Positions 22,464 to 34,700 of a stretch of 64,000 nucleotides of DNA are shown here, in pieces. How positions within the stretch are numbered: the stretch's first letter is position 1; each line of letters begins with the position of its first letter. Position numbers and translations under genes: made by a program. A model generated the notes under the pieces. The model saw nothing but the letters and a program-made list of their open reading frames with translations. It had not been told where the DNA came from and did no database searches. The stretch is from Bugulina stolonifera (taxonomy: Eukaryota; Bryozoa; Gymnolaemata; Cheilostomatida; Bugulidae), in NCBI GenBank assembly GCA_935421135.1, contig OW285188.1, positions 889,001 to 953,000 of the forward strand. The letters run 5' to 3'.

Positions 22464-23603
22464 GTGAATGAAACACATTGTTACAAACAGCAATTTGGTA
22501 CCAAACACACTGAAAACTTACTTTTATGTAATATTGAACATCTTCCACTAGTTTATAAACTGATAACTCAAGTGTATTTGTCAAAAATCACAAATCTGAC
22601 ATTATGTTTCATGTTTGCAAAATTGAATATTGCATGCAAAGTCATGTTTTAGTGATTTTCATTCAAATTATGCATTCTAAACGTTGCAAAAGTTAATGAA
22701 ACACATTGTTACAAACAGCAATTTGGCACAAAACACACTGAAAACTTACTTTTATGCAATATTGAGCATCTTCTACTACTTTACAAACTGATAACTCAAG
22801 TGAATTTGTCAAAAATCACAAATCTGACTTTATGTTTCATGTTTGCAAAGTTGAATATTGCATGCAAAGTCATGTTTTATTGATTTTCATTCAAAATATG
22901 CGCTCTGAACATTGCAAAAGTGAATGAAACACATTGTTACAAACAGCATTTTGGTACCAAACACACTGAAAACTTACTTTTATGTAATATTGAACATCTT
23001 CTACTAGTTTATAAACTGATCACTCAAGTGTATTTGTCAAAAATCACAAATCGGACATAATGTTTCATGTTTGCAAAGTTGAATATTGCATGCAAAGTCA
23101 TGTTTTATTGAATTTCATTCAAATTATGCATTCTGAACGTTGCAAAAGTGAATGAAACACATTGTCACAAACAGCAATTTGGCACAAAACACACTGAAAA
23201 TTTACTTTTATGCAATATTGAACATCTTCTACTAGTTTACAGACTAACAACTCAAGTGAATGTGTCAAAAATCACAAATCTTACATTATGTTTCATGTTT
23301 GCAAAGTTGAATATTGCATGCAAAGTCTTGTTTTAGTGATTTTCATTGAAATTATGCATTCTGAACATTGCAAAAGTGAATGAAACACATTATTACAAAC
23401 AGCAATTTGGCACAAAACACACTGAAAACTTACTTTTATGCAATATTGAACATCTTCTACTAGTTTACAAACTAATAACTCAAGTGAATGTGTCAAAAAT
23501 CACAAATCTGACATTATGTTTCATGTTTGCAAAGTTGAATATTGCGTGCAAAGTCATGTTTTAGTGATTTTCATTCAAATTATGCATTCTGAACATTGCA
23601 AAA
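22464..23603 (+). repeat. Series A-B-C-D-E, copy 5 (truncated)
   Basis: Monomers at 22464, 22692, 22920, 23148 and 23376. F and G are missing; the E copy ends in GCGTGC and TTTTAG and passes into a J-like monomer, the same order seen after the V copy at 18633. Confidence 0.9.
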
Positions 23604-23831
23604 GTTAATGAAACACATTGTTACAAACAGAAATTTGGTACCAAACACACTGAAAGCTTACTTTTATGTAATATTGAACATCTTCTACTAAATTGCAAAC
23701 TGATAATTCAAGTGTATTTGTCAAAAATCACAAATCTGACATAATGTTTCATGTTTGCAAAGTTGAATATTGCATGCAAAGTCATGTTTTATTGATTTTC
23801 ATTCAAATTATGCATTCTAAACGTTGCAAAA
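23604..23831 (+). repeat. Hybrid monomer, class J to class N
   Basis: The left part has CAGAAATTTGG, GAAAGCTTAC and CTACTAAATTGCAAAC, as in the J-like copy at 18861. After GATAATTCAAGTG it has TATTTGTC and GACATAATG, as in class N. The switch is near 23714. It joins the A-to-E series to the N-P-T-O order. Confidence 0.87.
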
Positions 23832-24515
23832 GTTAATGAAACTCATTGTTACAAACAGCAATTTGGCACAAAACACACTGAAAACTTACTTTTATGCAAT
23901 ATTGACCATCTTCTACTAGTTTACAAACTAATAACTCGAGTGAATGTGTCAAAAATCACAAATCTGACATTATGTTTCATGTTTGCAAAGTTGAATATTG
24001 CACGCAGAGTCATGTTTTAGTGATTTCCATTCAAATTATGCATTCTGAACATTGCAAAAGTAAACAAAACACATGTTTACAAACAGCAATTTGGCCGAAA
24101 ACACACCGAAAACTTACTTTTATGCAATATTGAACATCCTCTACTAGTTTACAAACTAATAACTCAAGTGAATGTGTCAAAAATCACAAATCTGACATTA
24201 TGTTTCATGTTTGCAAAGTTGAATATTGCATGCAAAGTCATGTTTTAGTAGTTTTCATTCAGATTATGCATTCTGAACATTGCAAAAGTTAATGAAACAC
24301 ATTGTTACAAACAGCAATTTGGTACCAAACACACTGAAAACTTACTTTTATGTAATATTGAACATCTTCTACTAGTTTATAAACTGATAACTCAAGTGTA
24401 TTTGTCAAAAATCACAAATCTGACATTATGTTTCATGTTTGCAAAGTTGAGTATTGCATGCAAAGTCATGTTTTATTGATTTTCATTCAAAATATGCACT
24501 CTGAACATTGCAAAA
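23604..24515 (+). repeat. Run J/N-P-T-O
   Basis: Monomers at 23604 (hybrid), 23832, 24060 and 24288. P carries GAAACTCATTG and GCACGCAGAG, as at 11622 and 27001. The T copy has TTTACAAAC where 11850 and 27229 have TTTTCAAAC. Confidence 0.88.
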
Positions 24516-27500
24516 GTGAATGAAACACATTGTTACAAACAGCAATTTGGTACCAAACACACTGAAAACTTACTTTTATGTAATATTGAATATCTTCCAC
24601 TAGTTTATAAACTGATAACTCAAGTGTATTTGTCAAAAATCACAAATCTGACATTATGTTTCATGTTTGCAAAGTTGAATATTGCATGCAAAGTCATGTT
24701 TTAGTGATTTTCATTCAAATTATGCATTCTGAACATTGCAAAAGTTAATGAAACACATTGTTACAAACAGCAATTTGGTACCAAACACACTGAAAACTTA
24801 CTTTTATGTAATATTGAACATCTTCTACTAGTTTATAAACTGATAACTCAAGTGTATTTGTCAAAAATCACAAATCTGACATAATGTTTCATGTTTGCAA
24901 AGTTGAATATTGCATGCAAAGTCATGTTTTATTGATTTTCATTCAAATTATGCATTCTAAACGTTGCAAAAGTTAATGAAACACATTGTTACAAACAGCA
25001 ATTTGGCACAAAACACACTGAAAACTTACTTTTATGCAATATTGACCATCTTCTACTAGTTTACAAACTAATAACTCGAGTGAATGTGTCAAAAATCACA
25101 AATCTGACATTATGTTTCATGTTTGCAAAGTTGAATATTGCATGCAAAGTCATGTTTTAGTAATTTTCATTCAGATTATGCATTCTGAACATTGCAAAAG
25201 TTAATGAAACACATTGTTACAAACAGCAATTTGGTACCAAACACACTGAAAACTTACTTTTATGTAATATTGAACATCTTCTACTAGTTTACAAACTGAT
25301 AACTCAAGTGAATTTGTCAAAAATCACAAATCTGACTTTATGTTTCATGTTTGCAAAGTTGAATATTGCATGCAAAGTCATGTTTTATTGATTTTCATTC
25401 AAAATATGCACTCTGAACATTGCAAAAGTGAATAAAACACATGTTTACAAACAGCAATTTGGCACAAAACACACTGAAAACTTACTTTTATGCAATATTG
25501 AACATCTTCTACTAGTTTACAAACTAATAACTCAAGTGAATTTTTCAAAAGTCACAAATCTGACATTACGTTTCATGTTTGCAAAGTTGAATATTGCATG
25601 CAAAGTCATGTTTTATTGATTTTCATTCAAAATATGCACTCTGAACATTGCAAAAGTGAATGAAACACATTGTTACAAACAGCAATTTGGTACCAAACAC
25701 ACTGAAAACTTACTTTTATGTAATATTGAACATCCTCCACTAGTTTATAAACTGATAACTCAAGTGTATTTGTCAAAAATCACAAATCTGACATTATGTT
25801 TCATGTTTGCAAAGTTGAATATTGCATGCAAAGTCATGTTTTATTGATTTCCATTCAAATTATGCATTCTGAACATTGCAAAAGTGAATGAAACACATTG
25901 TTACAAACAGCAATTTGGTACCAAACACGCTGAAAACTTACTTTTATGTAATATTGAACATCCTCCACTAGTTTATAAACTGATAACTCAAGTGTATTTG
26001 TCAAAAATCACAAATCTGACATTATGTTTCATGTTTGCAAAGTTGAATATTGCATGCAAAGTCATGTTTTATTGATTTTTATTCAAAATATGCACTCTGA
26101 ACATTGCAAAAGTGAATGAAACACATTGTTACAAACAGCAATTTGGCACAAAACACTGAAAATTTACTTTTATGCAATATTGAACATCTTCTACTAGTTT
26201 ACAAACTAATAACTCAAGTGAATTTGTCAAAAGTCACAAATCTGACATTACGTTTCATGTTTGCAAAGTTGAATATTGCATGCAAAGTCATGTTTTATTG
26301 ATTTTCATTCAAAATATGCACTCTGAACATTGCAAAAGTGAATGAAACACATTGTTACAAACAGCAATTTGGTACCAAACACACTGAAAACTTACTTTTA
26401 TGTAATATTGAACATCCTCCACTAGTTTATAAACTGATAACTCAAGTGTATTTGTCAAAAATCACAAATCTGACATTATGTTTCATGTTTGCAAAGTTGA
26501 ATATTGCATGCAAAGTCATGTTTTATTGATTTTCATTCAAATTATGCATTCTGAACATTGCAAAAGTTAATGAAACACATTGTTACAAACAGCAATTTGG
26601 TACCAAACACACTGAAAACTTACTTTTATGTAATATTGAACATCTTCCACTAGTCAATTTGTCAAAAATCACAAATCTGACATTATGTTTCATGTTTGCA
26701 AAGTTGAATATTGCATGCAAAGTCATGTTTTAGTGATTTTCATTCAAATTATGCATTCTGAACATTGCAAAAGTTAGTGAAACACATTGTTACAAACAGC
26801 AATTTGGTACCAAACACACTGAAAACTTACTTTTATGTAATATTGAACATCTTCTACTAGTTTATAAACTGATAACTCAAGTGTATTTGTCAAAAATCAC
26901 AAATCTGACATAATGTTTCATGTTTGCAAAGTTGAATATTGCATGCAAAGTCATGTTTTATTGATTTTCATTCAAATTATGCATTCTAAACGTTGCAAAA
27001 GTTAATGAAACTCATTGTTACAAACAGCAATTTGGCACAAAACACACTGAAAACTTACTTTTATGCAATATTGACCATCTTCTACTAGTTTACAAACTAA
27101 TAACTCGAGTGAATGTGTCAAAAATCACAAATCTGACATTATGTTTCATGTTTGCAAAGTTGAATATTGCACGCAGAGTCATGTTTTAGTGATTTCCATT
27201 CAAATTATGCATTCTGAACATTGCAAAAGTAAACAAAACACATGTTTACAAACAGCAATTTGGCCGAAAACACACCGAAAACTTACTTTTATGCAATATT
27301 GAACATCCTCTACTAGTTTTCAAACTAATAACTCAAGTGAATGTGTCAAAAATCACAAATCTGACATTATGTTTCATGTTTGCAAAGTTGAATATTGCAT
27401 GCAAAGTCATGTTTTAGTAGTTTTCATTCAGATTATGCATTCTGAACATTGCAAAAGTTAATGAAACACATTGTTACAAACAGCAATTTGGTACCAAATA

Positions 27501-27678
27501 CACTGAAAACTTACTTTTATGTAATATTGAACATCTTCTACTAGTTCTGATAACTCAAGTGTATTTGTCAAAAATCACAAATCTGACATTATGTTTCATG
27601 TTTGCAAAGTTGAGTATTGCATGCAAAGTCATGTTTTATTGATTTTCATTCAAAATATGCACTCTGAACATTGCAAAA
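24516..27678 (+). repeat. Long unit A-N-P-Q-R-S-G-Id-S-M-N-P-T-O, 3,163 bp
   Basis: Fourteen monomers at 24516, 24744, 24972, 25200, 25428, 25656, 25884, 26112 (226), 26338, 26566 (207), 26773, 27001, 27229 and 27457 (222). The order and private marks match 9137-12305 (3,169 bp) at a constant offset of 15,379 bp up to 27457, where a 6-bp loss shortens the last monomer. A private change, GAATATCTTCC, marks the first monomer. Confidence 0.93.
27457..27678 (+). repeat. Class O monomer with 6-bp deletion, 222 bp
   Basis: CTAGTTTATAAACTG is shortened to CTAGTTCTG at about 27541-27549. The six lost bases come from inside the palindrome AGTTTATAAACT. The copy also has CAAATACACTG. It is the only 222-bp monomer in the window. 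Confidence 0.93.
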
Positions 27679-28590
27679 GTGAATGAAACACATTGTTACA
27701 AACAGCAATTTGGTACCAAACACACTGAAAACTTACTTTTATGTAATATTGAACATCTTCCACTAGTTTATAAACTGATAACTCAAGTGTATTTGTCAAA
27801 AATCACAAATCTGACATTATGTTTCATGTTTGCAAAGTTGAATATTGCATGCAAAGTCATGTTTTAGTGATTTTCATTCAAATTATGCATTCTGAACATT
27901 GCAAAAGTTAATGAAACACATTGTTACAAACAGCAATTTGGTACCAAACACACTGAAAACTTACTTTTATGTAATATTGAACATCTTCTACTAGTTTATA
28001 AACTGATAACTCAAGTGTATTTGTCAAAAATCACAAATCTGACATAATGTTTCATGTTTGCAAAGTTGAATATTGCATGCAAAGTCATGTTTTATTGATT
28101 TTCATTCAAATTATGCATTCTAAACGTTGCAAAAGTTAATGAAACACATTGTTACAAACAGCAATTTGGCACAAAACACACTGAAAACTTACTTTTATGC
28201 AATATTGACCATCTTCTACTAGTTTACAAACTAATAACTCGAGTGAATGTGTCAAAAATCACAAATCTGACATTATGTTTCATGTTTGCAAAGTTGAATA
28301 TTGCATGCAAAGTCATGTTTTAGTAATTTTCATTCAGATTATGCATTCTGAACATTGCAAAAGTTAATGAAACACATTGTTACAAACAGCAATTTGGTAC
28401 CAAACACACTGAAAACTTACTTTTATGTAATATTGAACATCTTCTACTAGTTTACAAACTGATAACTCAAGTGAATTTGTCAAAAATCACAAATCTGACT
28501 TTATGTTTCATGTTTGCAAAGTTGAATATTGCATGCAAAGTCATGTTTTATTGATTTTCATTCAAAATATGCACTCTGAACATTGCAAAA
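27679..28590 (+). repeat. Run A-N-P-Q
   Basis: Four monomers at 27679, 27907, 28135 and 28363, leading into R. It repeats 24516-25427 at 3,163 bp. The same A-N-P-Q-R order closes the next unit at 30825-31736. Confidence 0.92.
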
Positions 28591-31500
28591 GTGAATAAAA
28601 CACATGTTTACAAACAGCAATTTGGCACAAAACACACTGAAAACTTACTTTTATGCAATATTGAACATCTTCTACTAGTTTACAAACTAATAACTCAAGT
28701 GAATTTTTCAAAAGTCACAAATCTGACATTACGTTTCATGTTTGCAAAGTTGAATATTGCATGCAAAGTCATGTTTTATTGATTTTCATTCAAAATATGC
28801 ACTCTGAACATTGCAAAAGTGAATGAAACACATTGTTACAAACAGCAATTTGGTACCAAACACACTGAAAACTTACTTTTATGTAATATTGAACATCCTC
28901 CACTAGTTTATAAACTGATAACTCAAGTGTATTTGTCAAAAATCACAAATCTGACATTATGTTTCATGTTTGCAAAGTTGAATATTGCATGCAAAGTCAT
29001 GTTTTATTGATTTCCATTCAAATTATGCATTCTGAACATTGCAAAAGTGAATGAAACACATTGTTACAAACAGCAATTTGGTACCAAACACGCTGAAAAC
29101 TTACTTTTATGTAATATTGAACATCCTCCACTAGTTTATAAACTGATAACTCAAGTGTATTTGTCAAAAATCACAAATCTGACATTATGTTTCATGTTTG
29201 CAAAGTTGAATATTGCATGCAAAGTCATGTTTTATTGATTTTTATTCAAAATATGCACTCTGAACATTGCAAAAGTGAATGAAACACATTGTTACAAACA
29301 GCAATTTGGCACAAAACACTGAAAATTTACTTTTATGCAATATTGAACATCTTCTACTAGTTTACAAACTAATAACTCAAGTGAATGTGTCAAAAATCAC
29401 AAATCTGACATTATGTTTCATGTTTGCAAAGTTGAATATTGCATGCAAAGTCATGTTTTAGTGATTTTCATTCAAATTATGCATTCTGAACATTGCAAAA
29501 GTTAATGAAACACATTGTTACAAACAGCAATTTGGTACCAAACACACTGAAAACTTACTTTTATGTAATATTGAACATCTTCCACTGGTCAATTTGTCAA
29601 AAATCACAAATCTGACATTATGTTTCATGTTTGCAAAGTTGAATATTGCATGCAAAGTCATGTTTTATTGATTTTCATTCAAAATATGCACTCTGAACAT
29701 TGCAAAAGTGAATGAAACACATTGTTACAAACAGCAATTTGGTACCAAACACACTGAAAACTTACTTTTATGTAATATTGAACATCTTCTACTAGTTTAT
29801 AAACTGATAACTCAAGTGTATTTGTCAAAAATCACAAATCTGACATTATGTTTCATGTTTGCAAAGTTGAGTATTGCATGCAAAGTCATGTTTTATTGAT
29901 TTTCATTCAAAATATGCACTCTGAACATTGCAAAAGTGAATGAAACACATTGTTACAAACAGCAATTTGGTACCAAACACACTGAAAACTTACTTTTATG
30001 TAATATTGAACATCTTCCACTAGTTTATAAACTGATAACTCAAGTGTATTTGTCAAAAATCACAAATCTGACATTATGTTTCATGTTTGCAAAGTTGAAT
30101 ATTGCATGCAAAGTCATGTTTTATTGATTTTTATTCAAAATATGCACTCTGAACATTGCAAAAGTGAATGAAACACATTGTTACAAACAGCAATTTGGCA
30201 CAAAACACTGAAAATTTACTTTTATGCAATATTGAACATCTTCTACTAGTTTACAAACTAATAACTCAAGTGAATGTGTCAAAAATCACAAATCTGACAT
30301 TATGTTTCATGTTTGCAAAGTTGAATATTGCATGCAAAGTCATGTTTTAGTGATTTTCATTCAAATTATGCATTCTGAACATTGCAAAAGTTAATGAAAC
30401 ACATTGTTACAAACAGCAATTTGGTACCAAACACACTGAAAACTTACTTTTATGCAATATTGAACATCTTCCACTGGTCAGTTTGTCAAAAATCACAAAT
30501 CTGACATTATGTTTCATGTTTGCAAAGTTGAATATTGCATGCAAAGTCATGTTTTATTGATTTTCATTCAAAATATGCACTCTGAACATTGCAAAAGTGA
30601 ATGAAACACATTGTTACAAACAGCAATTTGGTACCAAACACACTGAAAACTTACTTTTATGTAATATTGAACATCTTCTACTAGTTTATAAACTGATAAC
30701 TCAAGTGTATTTGTCAAAAATCACAAATCTGACATTATGTTTCATGTTTGCAAAGTTGAGTATTGCATGCAAAGTCATGTTTTATTGATTTTCATTCAAA
30801 ATATGCACTCTGAACATTGCAAAAGTGAATGAAACACATTGTTACAAACAGCAATTTGGTACCAAACACACTGAAAACTTACTTTTATGTAATATTGAAC
30901 ATCTTCCACTAGTTTATAAACTGATAACTCAAGTGTATTTGTCAAAAATCACAAATCTGACATTATGTTTCATGTTTGCAAAGTTGAATATTGCATGCAA
31001 AGTCATGTTTTAGTGATTTTCATTCAAATTATGCATTCTGAACATTGCAAAAGTTAATGAAACACATTGTTACAAACAGCAATTTGGTACCAAACACACT
31101 GAAAACTTACTTTTATGTAATATTGAACATCTTCTACTAGTTTATAAACTGATAACTCAAGTGTATTTGTCAAAAATCACAAATCTGACATAATGTTTCA
31201 TGTTTGCAAAGTTGAATATTGCATGCAAAGTCATGTTTTATTGATTTTCATTCAAATTATGCATTCTAAACGTTGCAAAAGTTAATGAAACACATTGTTA
31301 CAAACAGCAATTTGGCACAAAACACACTGAAAACTTACTTTTATGCAATATTGACCATCTTCTACTAGTTTACAAACTAATAACTCGAGTGAATGTGTCA
31401 AAAATCACAAATCTGACATTATGTTTCATGTTTGCAAAGTTGAATATTGCATGCAAAGTCATGTTTTAGTAATTTTCATTCAGATTATGCATTCTGAACA

Positions 31501-31736
31501 TTGCAAAAGTTAATGAAACACATTGTTACAAACAGCAATTTGGTACCAAACACACTGAAAACTTACTTTTATGTAATATTGAACATCTTCTACTAGTTTA
31601 CAAACTGATAACTCAAGTGAATTTGTCAAAAATCACAAATCTGACTTTATGTTTCATGTTTGCAAAGTTGAATATTGCATGCAAAGTCATGTTTTATTGA
31701 TTTTCATTCAAAATATGCACTCTGAACATTGCAAAA
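28591..31736 (+). repeat. Unit R-S-G-Id-M-X-A-Id-M-X-A-N-P-Q, 3,146 bp
   Basis: Fourteen monomers at 28591, 28819, 29047, 29275 (226), 29501 (207), 29708, 29936, 30164 (226), 30390 (207), 30597, 30825, 31053, 31281 and 31509. It contains two tandem copies of the four-monomer cassette Id-M-X-A (889 bp, 29275-30163 and 30164-31052). The A at 29936 ends TTTTATTGATTTTTATTC, as S and G do before Id, rather than TTTTAG. Confidence 0.93.
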
Positions 31737-34700
31737 GTGAATAAAACACATGTTTACAAACAGCAATTTGGCACAAAACACACTGAAAACTTACTTTTAT
31801 GCAATATTGAACATCTTCTACTAGTTTACAAACTAATAACTCAAGTGAATTTTTCAAAAGTCACAAATCTGACATTACGTTTCATGTTTGCAAAGTTGAA
31901 TATTGCATGCAAAGTCATGTTTTATTGATTTTCATTCAAAATATGCACTCTGAACATTGCAAAAGTGAATGAAACACATTGTTACAAACAGCAATTTGGT
32001 ACCAAACACACTGAAAACTTACTTTTATGTAATATTGAACATCCTCCACTAGTTTATAAACTGATAACTCAAGTGTATTTGTCAAAAATCACAAATCTGA
32101 CATTATGTTTCATGTTTGCAAAGTTGAATATTGCATGCAAAGTCATGTTTTATTGATTTCCATTCAAATTATGCATTCTGAACATTGCAAAAGTGAATGA
32201 AACACATTGTTACAAACAGCAATTTGGTACCAAACACGCTGAAAACTTACTTTTATGTAATATTGAACATCCTCCACTAGTTTATAAACTGATAACTCAA
32301 GTGTATTTGTCAAAAATCACAAATCTGACATTATGTTTCATGTTTGCAAAGTTGAATATTGCATGCAAAGTCATGTTTTATTGATTTTTATTCAAAATAT
32401 GCACTCTGAACATTGCAAAAGTGAATGAAACACATTGTTACAAACAGCAATTTGGCACAAAACACTGAAAATTTACTTTTATGCAATATTGAACATCTTC
32501 TACTAGTTTACAAACTAATAACTCAAGTGAATGTGTCAAAAATCACAAATCTGACATTATGTTTCATGTTTGCAAAGTTGAATATTGCATGCAAAGTCAT
32601 GTTTTAGTGATTTTCATTCAAATTATGCATTCTGAACATTGCAAAAGTTAATGAAACACATTGTTACAAACAGCAATTTGGTACCAAACACACTGAAAAC
32701 TTACTTTTATGTAATATTGAACATCTTCCACTGGTCAATTTGTCAAAAATCACAAATCTGACATTATGTTTCATGTTTGCAAAGTTGAATATTGCATGCA
32801 AAGTCATGTTTTATTAATTTTCATTCAAAATATGCACTCTGAACATTGCAAAAGTGAATGAAACACATTGTTACAAACAGCAATTTGGTACCAAACACAC
32901 TGAAAACTTACTTTTATGTAATATTGAACATCTTCTACTAGTTTATAAACTGATAACTCAAGTGTATTTGTCAAAAATCACAAATCTGACATTATGTTTC
33001 ATGTTTGCAAAGTTGAGTATTGCATGCAAAGTCATGTTTTATTGATTTTCATTCAAAATATGCACTCTGAACATTGCAAAAGTGAATGAAACACATTGTT
33101 ACAAACAGCAATTTGGTACCAAACACACTGAAAACTTACTTTTATGTAATATTGAACATCTTCCACTAGTTTATAAACTGATAACTCAAGTGTATTTGTC
33201 AAAAATCACAAATCTGACATTATGTTTCATGTTTGCAAAGTTGAATATTGCATGCAAAGTCATGTTTTAGTGATTTTCATTCAAATTATGCATTCTGAAC
33301 ATTGCAAAAGTTAATGAAACACATTGTTACAAACAGCAATTTGGTACCAAACACACTGAAAACTTACTTTTATGTAATATTGAACATCCTCCACTAGTTT
33401 ATAAACTGATAACTCAAGTGTATTTGTCAAAAATCACAAATCTGACATTATGTTTCATGTTTGCAAAGTTGAATATTGCATGCAAAGTCATGTTTTATTG
33501 ATTTTTATTCAAAATATGCACTCTGAACATTGCAAAAGTGAATGAAACACATTGTTACAAACAGCAATTTGGCACAAAACACTGAAAATTTACTTTTATG
33601 CAATATTGAACATCTTCTACTAGTTTACAAACTAATAACTCAAGTGAATGTGTCAAAAATCACAAATCTGACATTATGTTTCATGTTTGCAAAGTTGAAT
33701 ATTGCATGCAAAGTCATGTTTTAGTGATTTTCATTCAAATTATGCATTCTGAACATTGCAAAAGTTAATGAAACACATTGTTACAAACAGCAATTTGGTA
33801 CCAAACGCACTGAAAACTTACTTTTATGTAATATTGAACATCTTCCACTGGTCAGTTTGTCAAAAATCACAAATCTGACATTATGTTTCATGTTTGCAAA
33901 GTTGAATATTGCATGCAAAGTCATGTTTTATTGATTTTCATTCAAAATATGCACTCTGAACATTGCAAAAGTGAATGAAACACATTGTTACAAACAGCAA
34001 TTTGGTACCAAACACACTGAAAACTTACTTTTATGTAATATTGAACATCTTCTACTAGTTTATAAACTGATAACTCAAGTGTATTTGTCAAAAATCACAA
34101 ATCTGACATTATGTTTCATGTTTGCAAAGTTGAGTATTGCATGCAAAGTCATGTTTTATTGATTTTCATTCAAAATATGCACTCTGAACATTGCAAAAGT
34201 GAATGAAACACATTGTTACAAACAGCAATTTGGTACCAAACACACTGAAAACTTACTTCTATGTAATATTGAACATCTTCCACTAGTTTATAAACTGATA
34301 ACTCAAGTGTATTTGTCAAAAATCACAAATCTGACATTATGTTTCATGTTTGCAAAGTTGAATATTGCATGCAAAGTCATGTTTTAGTGATTTTCATTCA
34401 AATTATGCATTCTGAACATTGCAAAAGTTAATGAAACACATTGTTACAAACAGCAATTTGGTACCAAACACACTGAAAACTTACTTTTATGTAATATTGA
34501 ACATCTTCTACTAGTTTATAAACTGATAACTCAAGTGTATTTGTCAAAAATCACAAATCTGACATAATGTTTCATGTTTGCAAAGTTGAATATTGCATGC
34601 AAAGTCATGTTTTATTGATTTTCATTCAAATTATGCATTCTAAACGTTGCAAAAGTTAATGAAACACATTGTTACAAACAGCAATTTGGCACAAAACACA

